NCBI GenBank assembly: GCA_019454185.1
Contig: CP075368.1
Location: 2,893,649-2,957,648 of the forward strand
Reading direction: 5' to 3'
Length of the DNA stretch: 64,000 nt
Origin: Phycisphaeraceae bacterium
GTDB lineage: Bacteria; Planctomycetota; Phycisphaerae; Phycisphaerales; UBA1924
Position 1 is the stretch's first letter. Each line of letters starts with the position of its first letter. Under the pieces are notes generated by a model. The model ran no database searches and was not told the DNA's origin. It saw only the letters and a list, made by a program, of their open reading frames with translations. This document shows, piece after piece, positions 9,054-17,484 of this stretch. The translations under genes and the position numbers were made by a program.

Positions 9054-10696
9054 CCTCCCCCTACGACACATACACCTCCCCCCTCGCCTCGCGGAACGCC
9101 AGCCCGGAGATGCTGAAGCTGTGGTCCGCCCGCCACAAGTTCAACACCTGGCGCCGCATCTGGCTCGCCGTCGCCGAGGCCCAGCACGAGATGGGCCTGC
9201 CGGTCACGAAGGAGCAGGTCGAGGAACTCCGCGCCGTCGTCAATCGCCCCGGCGGCATCACCGACGCCGAGATTCAGGCGGCAGAGAAGTACGAGCGCGA
9301 GCTGCGCCACGATGTGATGGCGCACGTGCATGCGCTCGGGGACTCATGTCCGAAGGCGAAGGGCATCATCCACCTCGGCATGACGAGCCAGGATGTGGTG
9401 TGCAATGCGGATTTGCTGATCATCTGGCAAGCAATCGGGATGATCTCGTTGAAGCAAACGCGACTCATCATCTCGCTTGGCGGAAAAGCTCAAGCACATG
9501 CTCGCGTTCCTACGCTAGGGTTTACGCATTATCAGCCGGCGCAACCAGTGACTGTTGGGCGACGGCTCGCTGGCTGGGCGTACGAGTTCCGAGTCGCAGA
9601 GAAGCTCTATGCGGATACTGTGCCAAGCCTTCGAGGGGTGAAGGGCGCAACAGGAACACAAGCATCGTTTCTGAGCCTTTTCAATGGGTCGCATGCACGC
9701 GTCGATGAGTTCGAAGCTCGAGTGATCAACAAGTTGCACGCGATCGAGACTGGCCGCGAGCCACATCCGTTTGATGATCAGCACTTGGAGCAATCGCGAA
9801 CAAGACTCTTGGAGATTGCCGGAGACTCGCCTCGCGAGTTCATTGAGCGCTTTGGCGTGCGAAGCGGCACGGACGGACTACGCCGTGACGCGATTCGACT
9901 TGCGGTCGCACTTTCCCACGATCTCACCGGGCAGACGTATCCGCGTGTGGTCGATACGGCAATTGTGGCGCAGCTCGCTTCCAGTGCGTCGGTCCTTCAC
10001 AAGATCGCCACCGACATCCGTCTTCTCTGCAACCGCAAGGAGATCGACGAGCCATTTGAGGAGAAGCAGATCGGCTCATCGGCGATGCCGTACAAGCGGA
10101 ACCCGATGCGGTGTGAGCGGATCTGCGGCTTGACTCGATTTGTCATGAATCTGGTCGGAAACGCGTACGACACGGCCGCGACGCAGTGGCTGGAGCGCAC
10201 GCTCGACGACTCTTCCAATCGCCGCCTCTCACTCCCCGAGGCCTTCCTCGCCCTCGATGGCGCGCTCGACCTGATGCACAACGTGGCCTCCGGCCTCATC
10301 GTCCACGAGGCGATGGTCAGGAAGAACCTGATGGCCGAGTTGCCCTTCATGGCGACCGAGAACATCCTGATGGCGTGCGTGAAGCTCGGTGGCGATCGCC
10401 AGCACTACCACGAACTGATTCGGCAGCACGCGCAGGCCGCGGGCATGCGCGTCAAGCAGGAGGGACTCGACAACGACCTCCTCGATCGCCTGCAAGCGGA
10501 CAAGAACTTCTGGTCCACTTCCCGCGGCGGGCCTCTCGCCGCCGAGCTCGACTGGGAGGGCGTCATGGACCCCATGAAGTACGTCGGCCGCTCCGTCGAG
10601 CAGACCGAACGCTTCATCAAGGAAGTCGTCGAACCCCTCCGCGAGCAATACGCCGACGCCATCGCCAAACTCGGCACCAGCGGCCCGAGGGTGTAA
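9050..10696 (+). CDS. purB: Adenylosuccinate lyase
   Basis: Splits fumarate from SAICAR and adenylosuccinate in purine synthesis. The 548-residue product carries the superfamily signature GSSAMPYKRNP (342-352), plus LGMTSQDVVCNAD and GFTHYQPAQPVTVGRR. It resembles the longer ADSL type. The ATG was chosen because it gives a normal N-terminus and overlaps the vapC stop; open codons further upstream lie inside vapC. Codon use changes visibly from about 9.40 to 10.19 kb (more A/T at third positions) and then returns to the GC-rich pattern, while the protein motifs stay intact. Confidence 0.94.
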   Translation: MTSPYDTYTSPLASRNASPEMLKLWSARHKFNTWRRIWLAVAEAQHEMGLPVTKEQVEELRAVVNRPGGITDAEIQAAEKYERELRHDVMAHVHALGDSCPKAKGIIHLGMTSQDVVCNADLLIIWQAIGMISLKQTRLIISLGGKAQAHARVPTLGFTHYQPAQPVTVGRRLAGWAYEFRVAEKLYADTVPSLRGVKGATGTQASFLSLFNGSHARVDEFEARVINKLHAIETGREPHPFDDQHLEQSRTRLLEIAGDSPREFIERFGVRSGTDGLRRDAIRLAVALSHDLTGQTYPRVVDTAIVAQLASSASVLHKIATDIRLLCNRKEIDEPFEEKQIGSSAMPYKRNPMRCERICGLTRFVMNLVGNAYDTAATQWLERTLDDSSNRRLSLPEAFLALDGALDLMHNVASGLIVHEAMVRKNLMAELPFMATENILMACVKLGGDRQHYHELIRQHAQAAGMRVKQEGLDNDLLDRLQADKNFWSTSRGGPLAAELDWEGVMDPMKYVGRSVEQTERFIKEVVEPLREQYADAIAKLGTSGPRV

Positions 10697-10753
10697 TGAA
10701 AGACGACGCGGCCGCATCATCGCGTCGAGAATGATCCAAGCGCACCCCCCACA

Positions 10754-12586
10754 TCACGCCGATCCCTGACCCTCCGCGTGCGCCTTGCACAGCGCAACAT
10801 ACGTCGCCATCGCGTGGTCGGCGATCCCCTCTCTCGCGGCACCCTTGAACTCGTCCGGAGTCACCACGACAGTATCCAGAAACCGGAAAAAGAACCCCGG
10901 ATCCCCGCAGTAGCGCCCCCCCTCGTCAAAGTACCACACCGAGCCGACATCGCGGAACTTCATGATCCGCTTCGGAACCCTCACCACAATGTCGCGGTTG
11001 TTCACACACCGAACCGTGCGCTCTCCAAGCACGCCGCTGTACGCGCCAGCAAAGCCCGCATCGCCGACACGCGGCTGCCCGAACGTCACAACCCCGTGAA
11101 CCGAGATCTCGGGATGCTCCACGGCAAGCCGCGCCGCCGCCAGCACCGCCATCGCCCCGCCGAGACTGTGCCCCGTCAGCCACAAGGCCTGTCCCGACGT
11201 GCGAACCTCCTTGATGCGCTCCGTCATCTGCTCCCATATCGAATCGACATACGCCGCGATCCCATGATGCACAAGGCCCTCCACCCCGTGCCACTTCTTG
11301 GGCTCGTACTTCAGATCTGCAAGCCAGTCGGCGGGCTTGGTCGGCTCCGTCCCCCGGAACGCGATGATGACCGTCTCATGGTCAGAGAAGACATATCCCT
11401 GCGCATCCTTCTTGCTCTCTTTCGTGCTGGAAAGAAAGCGACTCTTCATCCCCAGCGATATCGCCTCCGCACCAGCCGCCGCCTCGTCCCGATACGACAG
11501 GTCGCTCCAGCGCGCGAGCCAGTACGTATTCCACGGCGTCGGCTTCGTAGCCCGAGGCGTGAAACCGACCATGCCGCGCACATACGCGGGCAGGCCCGGC
11601 CCCCGCGGGTCGGATCCTCCCGAAGGTGCACCGCCACTTGGCGACGGTGATCCACCATCCCCGCCGCCGTCATCTTTCTCGTCATCCCCCTTGCCGCCGG
11701 ATCGCTTGTCGTCCGGCGAGAGCGAACTCCGCAGGTTCGCCAGTTTCTTCAAGACATCGAACCAGAACGGCGCGCCGAACGTGATCGCAAACGCGGTGAT
11801 GCACAACCCGAGCGCTTTCTGAATCCCGGCGCTCCACGAGCCCCACGCGTCGCTCCACTGACCATCTGTCCAGCCGATCACCGGTCCGATCTTCAGGAGT
11901 TCCTTCTTTGCCTCATCCCGGTTCTCGACAGCCCATGCGCTGTAGTTCGGCTCTACCTCTGGATCGTACGGTTTCGCCTCACTCGCCAGCGCAACAAGCG
12001 ACTCGCGCACCTTGCTGTCAGTTGAGAGCAGTTGGATGATCCGGATCGTGTCCGCGTTCGTCCCCAGTGCGACGACCACGCCGACCGCAAGCAGCATGCT
12101 CATGGTCCACCGCTTGTACCACCCGCTGACGCGCTCCATCGACATCGCATACCACGCCGCAACCTCATCCCTCACCCGCGCTGAATCTCCACCGGTCTTC
12201 CGGTAGATCTGCGCCAGCACCTTCCCCGCATCGCCAAGTCCGGAACCCTCCAGCCCGGACGCGACACTCTCAGCGAGCCCCGGCCTCAGCGCTCCCTTCG
12301 CCTCAACAGCGCGGAGCAGTGCGCCGGCAAAGACCTCCGGCTTGATGTAAGACGGGTATCGCTCTCCCTCCGAAAGCCCCCGAATCACCGGATCATCAAA
12401 GACCTCGTCAGCGAGGCCCCCCGGCTTCTCCTCTTCATCGAGCATCGTGTGGATGCCCCGAGAGAGCGTCTTCCCTCGCACGTTGAACCAGCCCGAGATC
12501 GCCTCAAGCACCGCCGAACAGACGATGCTCAGCGCGAAATACACAAACACCAGGCCGATGAGGACATCCAGCATCTCAATCTTCAT
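10754..12586 (-). CDS. Membrane-anchored class 3 lipase-like alpha/beta hydrolase
   Basis: The 610-residue product has an N-terminal membrane segment (about 8-28, LIGLVFVYFALSIVCSAVLEA), two more hydrophobic stretches near 165-180 and 255-275, and a Ser/Pro/Gly-rich hinge (about 300-335). A lipase class 3 domain follows. The nucleophile elbow is GHSLGG (472-477, Ser474), preceded by VIIAFRGTEPTKPADWLADL, and TFGQPRVGD is conserved. AGGAGGA 7 nt upstream supports the ATG. It probably hydrolyses lipid esters at the membrane. It converges on purB. Confidence 0.85.
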   Translation of the reverse strand: MKIEMLDVLIGLVFVYFALSIVCSAVLEAISGWFNVRGKTLSRGIHTMLDEEEKPGGLADEVFDDPVIRGLSEGERYPSYIKPEVFAGALLRAVEAKGALRPGLAESVASGLEGSGLGDAGKVLAQIYRKTGGDSARVRDEVAAWYAMSMERVSGWYKRWTMSMLLAVGVVVALGTNADTIRIIQLLSTDSKVRESLVALASEAKPYDPEVEPNYSAWAVENRDEAKKELLKIGPVIGWTDGQWSDAWGSWSAGIQKALGLCITAFAITFGAPFWFDVLKKLANLRSSLSPDDKRSGGKGDDEKDDGGGDGGSPSPSGGAPSGGSDPRGPGLPAYVRGMVGFTPRATKPTPWNTYWLARWSDLSYRDEAAAGAEAISLGMKSRFLSSTKESKKDAQGYVFSDHETVIIAFRGTEPTKPADWLADLKYEPKKWHGVEGLVHHGIAAYVDSIWEQMTERIKEVRTSGQALWLTGHSLGGAMAVLAAARLAVEHPEISVHGVVTFGQPRVGDAGFAGAYSGVLGERTVRCVNNRDIVVRVPKRIMKFRDVGSVWYFDEGGRYCGDPGFFFRFLDTVVVTPDEFKGAAREGIADHAMATYVALCKAHAEGQGSA

Positions 12587-12902
12587 GGGTGAATCCTCCT
12601 GTCACGACGCGCACGATCCGTCCGGAAAGACGCCATCAGCATGTCAGCGGATCAGCAGCGATCAGCGATGCGAGCCAGTATAACGGAGGGGCACCCTCGC
12701 ACTTCATGTCAATCCACGATTCCCCGCGCCATGTCAATTCTTGCGCGTCCCGGAGATACACCCGCTCCCCTCCACGTCACCCGAACCGATGCGAATACAG
12801 TTGAATCCCGAACCTCTCGGGGAAGCGCCGACGAGCGGCGGCACCACCGGCTAAGAATGTGAAGACCGGCACGCATCACCGCCGGCTCCCGAAGGAGGCG
12901 TC
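12587..12902. other. Divergent promoter gap with no gene seen
   Basis: About 316 bp separate the lipase start (minus strand) from the lipoprotein start (plus strand). No ORF with credible codon use, no strong hairpin and no copy of the window's repeat families was seen. It ends with a good ribosome-binding site (GAAGGAGGCGTC) for the lipoprotein. Confidence 0.55.
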
Positions 12903-13391
12903 ATGCTCGCATGTAAGACAGGACTCGGCTCGACCGTCCAGCGTTGGGTGCGTTCCGGTGTGATCGTCGCCGCCGCCCTCGTCCTCGGGGCGTGCTCCGG
13001 CAACCGCACCATGATGGTCATGGTCCGCGATGCCGCTTCCCAGGCCGCGGTACCCGGCGCGGATGTCAACGTCCGATCCACGCAGGGCACCAGCATCAGC
13101 CGCTTCGATCGCACCCGCACCCTCACCGGCGAGGACGGCTCGATCCTCATCGACGCCCCCATCCGCCAGGCACTCCAGATCACCGTCCAGACCGAAGACG
13201 GCTCCTACGCACGCTTCGTCATCGACCACCCCGCCCTCGGCGTCACCACCCCCTGGACCAGCCCCGGCGCGATCGGCTACGAGCACGGCCCTCGCAAGTT
13301 CCAGATCTCCGCCATCGAGTGGCAGGGCGGCAAGCACGAGCAGTCCGTCCGCATCCCCTGGCGTGAACCAACTCCCAATACCGCCCCCTGA
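12903..13391 (+). CDS. Small lipoprotein of unknown function
   Basis: A 162-residue protein with a lipoprotein signal peptide: basic start, hydrophobic core (SGVIVAAALVLGA) and the lipobox LVLGAC with Cys31. The mature part begins SGNRTMMVMVRDAA and contains a carboxypeptidase-regulatory-like pattern (AVPGADVNVRSTQG, LTGEDGSILIDAP) suggestive of a small beta-sandwich. GGAGG lies 6-10 nt upstream. It is monocistronic. I do not recognise a specific family. Confidence 0.75.
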   Translation: MLACKTGLGSTVQRWVRSGVIVAAALVLGACSGNRTMMVMVRDAASQAAVPGADVNVRSTQGTSISRFDRTRTLTGEDGSILIDAPIRQALQITVQTEDGSYARFVIDHPALGVTTPWTSPGAIGYEHGPRKFQISAIEWQGGKHEQSVRIPWREPTPNTAP

Positions 13392-13551
13392 CCCGCCTCG
13401 CCCGCCACCTCTCAGAACTTCCGTGCTCCATGCACGATTCGGCTTGGGCCAGGACCTCCAACCCCGTACAATGGGGATGTATGCGGGCGCTCCAACGCCC
13501 GTAGCCGGAGGGGTGTCTGAGGTTCGCCGAGGCCTACACAGGGGCAGCATC

Positions 13552-14247
13552 ATGGCGCAGACCACGCTCAACGAATCCTCGTTGCTGACGGGCGCGTCGA
13601 TCCTGAGTTCCGGACCGGCTGGGCTCGACTTCGAGGCCATCTATCGCGACGCATCGGGAGACGCCGCCCGCGTCCCCTGGGCCGAGATGCGCCCCAACCC
13701 CTTCGTGGAAGAGTGGCTCAATCGAGACGCCTGCGCTGCGCTCCGTCCCGGCGCGCGCGTCGTGATCGTCGGGTCCGGGCTCGGCGATGATGTCGCGCTC
13801 TTCGCGGATCGGGGCTACGACGTCCTCGGCCTCGATCTCTCGCCCACCGCCGTCGAGTGGGCCAGACACCGATTCCCCGATCACGCCGGACGCTTCGAGA
13901 CCGCCGACCTCCGCACACTCCCCACACGGCTCGCGCGCCGATTCGATCTCGTCGTCGAGGCCTACACGATCCAGGCCGTCCCCTTCTCCATGCGCATGCA
14001 GGTCGCCGGCGGCATCTGCTCACTCGCGAGGCCTCACGGCGCGGTCCTCGCCGTCGCGTTCGCCCGCGATGAAGAGTCCATCCCCGATCCGGCGAGCCCC
14101 CCTCCCTACCCGCTCACCGAGCACGAACTCACCGACCTCTTCGGAACCCAGGGCTTCTCCCCCGCTTGCGAGACCCTGCTCGCTCCCGATCCCGAGCGAC
14201 AGGGCGAGTCCCGCCTCCGCATGCTCTTCCGTCGCTCCGCCGTCTGA
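13552..14247 (+). CDS. SAM-dependent class I methyltransferase (thiopurine methyltransferase-like)
   Basis: The 231-residue product has the SAM-binding motif I VVIVGSGLGDD (70-80), motif II LGLDLSPTAVEWAR and a later DLVVEAYTIQAVP strand. The opening VPWAEMRPNPFVEEWL resembles the TPMT-like family, which methylates small molecules. A start in frame further upstream is possible, but MAQTTLN is preceded by AGGGGC. The last 228 bp overlap the 3' end of the convergent glycosyltransferase gene on the other strand. Confidence 0.8.
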   Translation: MAQTTLNESSLLTGASILSSGPAGLDFEAIYRDASGDAARVPWAEMRPNPFVEEWLNRDACAALRPGARVVIVGSGLGDDVALFADRGYDVLGLDLSPTAVEWARHRFPDHAGRFETADLRTLPTRLARRFDLVVEAYTIQAVPFSMRMQVAGGICSLARPHGAVLAVAFARDEESIPDPASPPPYPLTEHELTDLFGTQGFSPACETLLAPDPERQGESRLRMLFRRSAV

Positions 14248-15732
14248 ACCCCCGGCAAACTCCCTCGCAACCACGCGATACAGCGTCGCCTCGTACACGT
14301 GCACCCGCACCGAAGCCACCGGCTCAAGCCGAGGCCAGCCCCGTGCCATCACGCCCTGCGCCTCGCGGCTCAGCCGATCGGTCCTCAGAAGCAGCATCGT
14401 CCCCGGCGGATGGTCCGCGATCCGCTCCGGCAGCCACCGCGCCTCGACAGAGACGCCCAACCGCTCCGCCTCGCGCAGCGCATACCAGATCGTCTCCGGA
14501 CGCGCCTCCGCAAGATCCCTCACGATCAGCGTCGCCCCGTCAGGAAGGTGCGGCGCAATCGCGATCCCCGCCTCGCGCCCGCTCGTCATCCCCTTCGCAT
14601 GCTCCGCCGTCCGCGTGAACACCACGAACCCGATCAGCAGACCCGACCCCAGAACCACCGGGTGCCCCACCATGAACAGCATCGCCCAGCACCGACGCAG
14701 CCGCGACATGCGGCACGGCACACACACCCCCATCCCACGCCACACATACGCCACAAGCGGCGCGAGCACGCACGTCGCGGGCAACGCATAACGCGGGTTG
14801 TGCACGCCCACCGCCGCATACCCGACCAGCGCAAACACACAAGCCAACGCGAGCGCCCCGCCGATCTCCGTCGAACGCGGGTCGTGCCGCAGCGTCTCCA
14901 GGTGCGCGTCCTTCCCGAACGGAAAGAGAGCCGCAAGCGGAAGCGGCATCGCCGTGAGCAACGCCAACAGCGGCATCGCCGCGACCTCGGACAGCCGCGA
15001 CCATGACCACAGAAACTCGCCGACATCCTGCGTCACAGCGGGCACATTGAGATCCGCAACCGCCCGCGCAATCAGCCAGGTCGCCCCCGCAATCCCGGCT
15101 AGGCCGAGGGCCGTCGCGCCCCACGCGCCCGCAGATCGCAGCGGCGCCCAAGACCGCGTGATGAGACAACACGCAAGAAAGGTCGCAGGAAGCAGCGGCA
15201 AAGACGCGGGCCCCTTCGATATGCCCGCGATCAGAATCCCGATCGCGCCGACACACACCAGCGTCCGCGTCCCCGAGCGCCGCCCCCGAAGCAGAAGATC
15301 AATCAGCGCGAACACCGCCAGCTGCGTCCCGAGATGGTTCAACGCCTCGATCTCCGCCGTGCGCGCAGTCGCCCACGTGAACGGCGCAAGCACATACGCA
15401 GGACCCACGGGGATGCACCAGCGCCACCCGAACCACCGACCCGCGAACACCAGCGACACCACCGCCGACAGCGTCGAGGCGATGGCGAGCGCGGCACGAG
15501 CCGCGAACTCCGTCTGACCCAGCACAAGAGAGCACGAGGCGATCGCCCACTGCAACCCCGGGGGCTTCCGCAGATACGGCCGCTCGAACAGCCGCGGCAC
15601 AAGCCAGTCGTCCGGGTCCGCGCTCTTGGCCATCGTCCACGCGGGAATCGCTCGATGCCCCTCCGTCGAGCGGAGCCCGTGCCGACCCAGCCCCGAGAAA
15701 TACACGAACGATGCCAACACGACGGTCAGCAA
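14020..15732 (-). CDS. Polytopic glycosyltransferase, ArnT/PMT (GT39)-like
   Basis: An integral membrane protein of about 570 residues with roughly ten hydrophobic segments. It has the N-terminal acidic loop typical of GT39/ArnT-like enzymes (LRSTEGHRAIPAWTM, followed by RPYLRKPPGLQW). Such enzymes move sugars from lipid carriers to proteins or lipids on the outer face of the membrane. The start is uncertain: the frame stays open upstream to the preceding gene, with only TTG and CTG candidates. The last 75 codons (GGATEEHAEAGLALS onward) read antisense to the methyltransferase gene and are probably not conserved. Confidence 0.75.
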   Translation of the reverse strand: MLTVVLASFVYFSGLGRHGLRSTEGHRAIPAWTMAKSADPDDWLVPRLFERPYLRKPPGLQWAIASCSLVLGQTEFAARAALAIASTLSAVVSLVFAGRWFGWRWCIPVGPAYVLAPFTWATARTAEIEALNHLGTQLAVFALIDLLLRGRRSGTRTLVCVGAIGILIAGISKGPASLPLLPATFLACCLITRSWAPLRSAGAWGATALGLAGIAGATWLIARAVADLNVPAVTQDVGEFLWSWSRLSEVAAMPLLALLTAMPLPLAALFPFGKDAHLETLRHDPRSTEIGGALALACVFALVGYAAVGVHNPRYALPATCVLAPLVAYVWRGMGVCVPCRMSRLRRCWAMLFMVGHPVVLGSGLLIGFVVFTRTAEHAKGMTSGREAGIAIAPHLPDGATLIVRDLAEARPETIWYALREAERLGVSVEARWLPERIADHPPGTMLLLRTDRLSREAQGVMARGWPRLEPVASVRVHVYEATLYRVVAREFAGGSDGGATEEHAEAGLALSLGIGSEQGLASGGEALGSEEVGEFVLGERVGRGARRIGDGLFIAGERDGEDRAVRPRE

Positions 15733-15767
15733 CAGCCCGACAAGCAGGGATGTAGTGTCTTGGCGTG

Positions 15768-16463
15768 TCAGGACTCTGGGCCGGAGACAGTGGTGACGGA
15801 AGGTGCGCCGGAGGTCGTCTCGCCCCGCTCCTTGCTCTCATCCGGGAGCGTGACGATTGGCAGATCGTGCTCGAAGGCGATCCGCACCGGCTCGACGATG
15901 TAGTCGATCAGCGGGCGGAGGATCGCGTTTCGCCTCGGGTTGTGCCCGTAACGCCTCGCCTCTTCATACGCCCGATCGATCTCGACATCCTGGATCAGGT
16001 GCCGGTAGAGCACCACCAGACACCCCGTTCGCTCCGACCCCGCCCCGCAGTGGATCAGCATCGGAAGCTTCGAGTCGTCGATCATCAGACGCAGAGACTC
16101 AAGGTACATCGTCGGGTCGCCGGTCCCGTCGCCCTCCAGCCGCAGCACATAGCGATCGACACCGAGAGCCGCGGCGGTCTTTGCCTGCAACAGGTCCTCA
16201 GGAGTGCCCGCCTCATACGCCCCCATGTCGATGATCGTGCGGATGTTGTGCGTCCGCACCACGCGCGAGAGCGCCGAGACAGTGAGCTCCCCCGAGCGGT
16301 AGATCTTGTCAGGAACGACCACGCCGAAGTTCTTGGGGAAGATGTGGGGCCACGCGCCCACCACGCCGAGCACCACCAGACCGATGCACGCGCACAGCGC
16401 GACCGCCCGGGCCAGTCTGGTCCGGTCTGTCTGCTTGCTCCTGTCCGGAGAATCGGTCGCCAT
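15768..16463 (-). CDS. Membrane-anchored dual-specificity/tyrosine phosphatase-like protein
   Basis: The 231-residue product has one N-terminal membrane segment (about 20-38) and a Cys-based phosphatase domain. The catalytic loop HCGAGSERTG (138-147) contains Cys139 and Arg145. The upstream Asp-containing segment (TIIDMGAYEAGTPEDLL) resembles the Siw14/DSP family. An upstream GTG would add seven residues; the ATG giving MATDSPDRSK was chosen. The stop lies about 36 bp before the glycosyltransferase, so they probably form an operon. It is divergent from recR. Confidence 0.82.
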   Translation of the reverse strand: MATDSPDRSKQTDRTRLARAVALCACIGLVVLGVVGAWPHIFPKNFGVVVPDKIYRSGELTVSALSRVVRTHNIRTIIDMGAYEAGTPEDLLQAKTAAALGVDRYVLRLEGDGTGDPTMYLESLRLMIDDSKLPMLIHCGAGSERTGCLVVLYRHLIQDVEIDRAYEEARRYGHNPRRNAILRPLIDYIVEPVRIAFEHDLPIVTLPDESKERGETTSGAPSVTTVSGPES

Positions 16464-16501
16464 GGCGTAAGGGTATGTCCGCACCGGGTACGATCCGGTT
16501 C

Positions 16502-17266
16502 ATGGAGCAGGGAACAGATCCAGCCGAAGGAAGCAGTCACGCGCCACGCGAATCGGGCACCCGCGCCCCGACCCGTGAACGCGGCCCCGGCCGCGAACGC
16601 AGTTCAGGACGCGCGAAGAACGCCGGGATCCCCGCCTCAAAGGTCTACCCGGAGCCCGTCGATCGCCTCATCGCCGAACTGGCGCGGCTGCCGGGCATCG
16701 GGCGCCGTGCCGCCGAACGCCTCGCCCTCCACATCCTGAAAGAAGACCGCGCCGAAGCCCTCGGGCTCGCTCGCGCCATCGAAGATGTAAAGACTTCAAT
16801 CAGCCACTGTCAGATCTGCTTCAACCTCTCCGATGGCCGGCTGTGCGGCATCTGCGCCTCGGCCGAGCGCGACGGCTCCGTCGTGCTCGTCGTCGAGCAA
16901 CCCAGAGACCTCATCTGGCTCGAGCAGTCGGGCGCGTACCGGGGCGTGTACCACGTCCTGCTCGGGCGCATCTCCCCGCTCGATGGCGTCGGCCCCTCAG
17001 AGATCACGGCGTCGGAACTGATCGAGCGCGTGCGCGATCCGGCCCGCAACGCCCGGGGCGTCGCCGTCCGCGAGGTCGTCCTCGGGCTGAACCCGACCAT
17101 CGAAGGAGATGGAACCGGGTTGTACCTCGCGGACGAGATCCGCAGAGCCGCGCCCGGCGTCGGGATCACCCGGCTCGCCCGCGGGCTCGCGGCGGGCAGC
17201 ACCCTCGAGTTCGCCAACAAGGCCGTCCTCGCCGATGCCATCACCGGACGACGCAGCATCGAGTGA
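16502..17266 (+). CDS. recR: Recombination mediator RecR
   Basis: RecR works with RecO/RecF to load RecA at gaps. It has the helix-hairpin-helix ARLPGIGRRAAERLALHIL (61-79), the C4 zinc finger CQICFNLSDGRLCGIC (103-118) and a Toprim domain with VVLGLNPTIEGDGTGLYLA. The first 45 residues (Arg/Gly/Pro-rich) are an extension beyond the usual protein of about 200 residues. An ATG nine codons upstream is equally open. Downstream of the stop is a run of G tracts able to form a G-quadruplex. Confidence 0.93.
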   Translation: MEQGTDPAEGSSHAPRESGTRAPTRERGPGRERSSGRAKNAGIPASKVYPEPVDRLIAELARLPGIGRRAAERLALHILKEDRAEALGLARAIEDVKTSISHCQICFNLSDGRLCGICASAERDGSVVLVVEQPRDLIWLEQSGAYRGVYHVLLGRISPLDGVGPSEITASELIERVRDPARNARGVAVREVVLGLNPTIEGDGTGLYLADEIRRAAPGVGITRLARGLAAGSTLEFANKAVLADAITGRRSIE

Positions 17267-17275
17267 GATCGAGCC

Positions 17276-17314
17276 GGGGTGGGGGGGGGAGTGGTGGGTG
17301 GGGGAGTGGGGGGG
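17276..17314 (+). other. G-rich tract, possible G-quadruplex, after recR
   Basis: Five G runs (4, 9, 3, 5 and 7 long) are separated by 1-6 nt, which fits the standard G-quadruplex pattern on the plus strand. It begins 10 bp after the recR stop. The surrounding plus strand is otherwise C-rich, so this stands out. It could affect transcript ends or be slippage-prone. Confidence 0.6.
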
Positions 17315-17400
17315 CAGACTTCTTTCAGTTTTCAGTGTGCGCCACCTCGCGCCCCCGACTCTCCCGCACTCCCATCAACAATCCGAAAAATCTGCCCCTC

Positions 17401-17424
17401 TCACTGACATACGTCTGTCAGTGA
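17401..17424. promoter_or_regulatory. 24-bp palindrome, copy 1 (one mismatch)
   Basis: Arms TCACTGACA and TGTCAGTGA surround TACGTC. It differs at one base from the perfect palindrome at 43440-43463. It lies 60 bp upstream of the gene starting at 17485. Symmetry, length and reuse suggest a binding site for a dimeric regulator such as a TetR-type repressor. The regulator is not identified. Confidence 0.7.
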
Positions 17425-17484
17425 CGCCCACTTTCTCCCCGCTTCCCCACTTGCATCCCCCCGCCCCGCGCGTATCTTCGAGGC

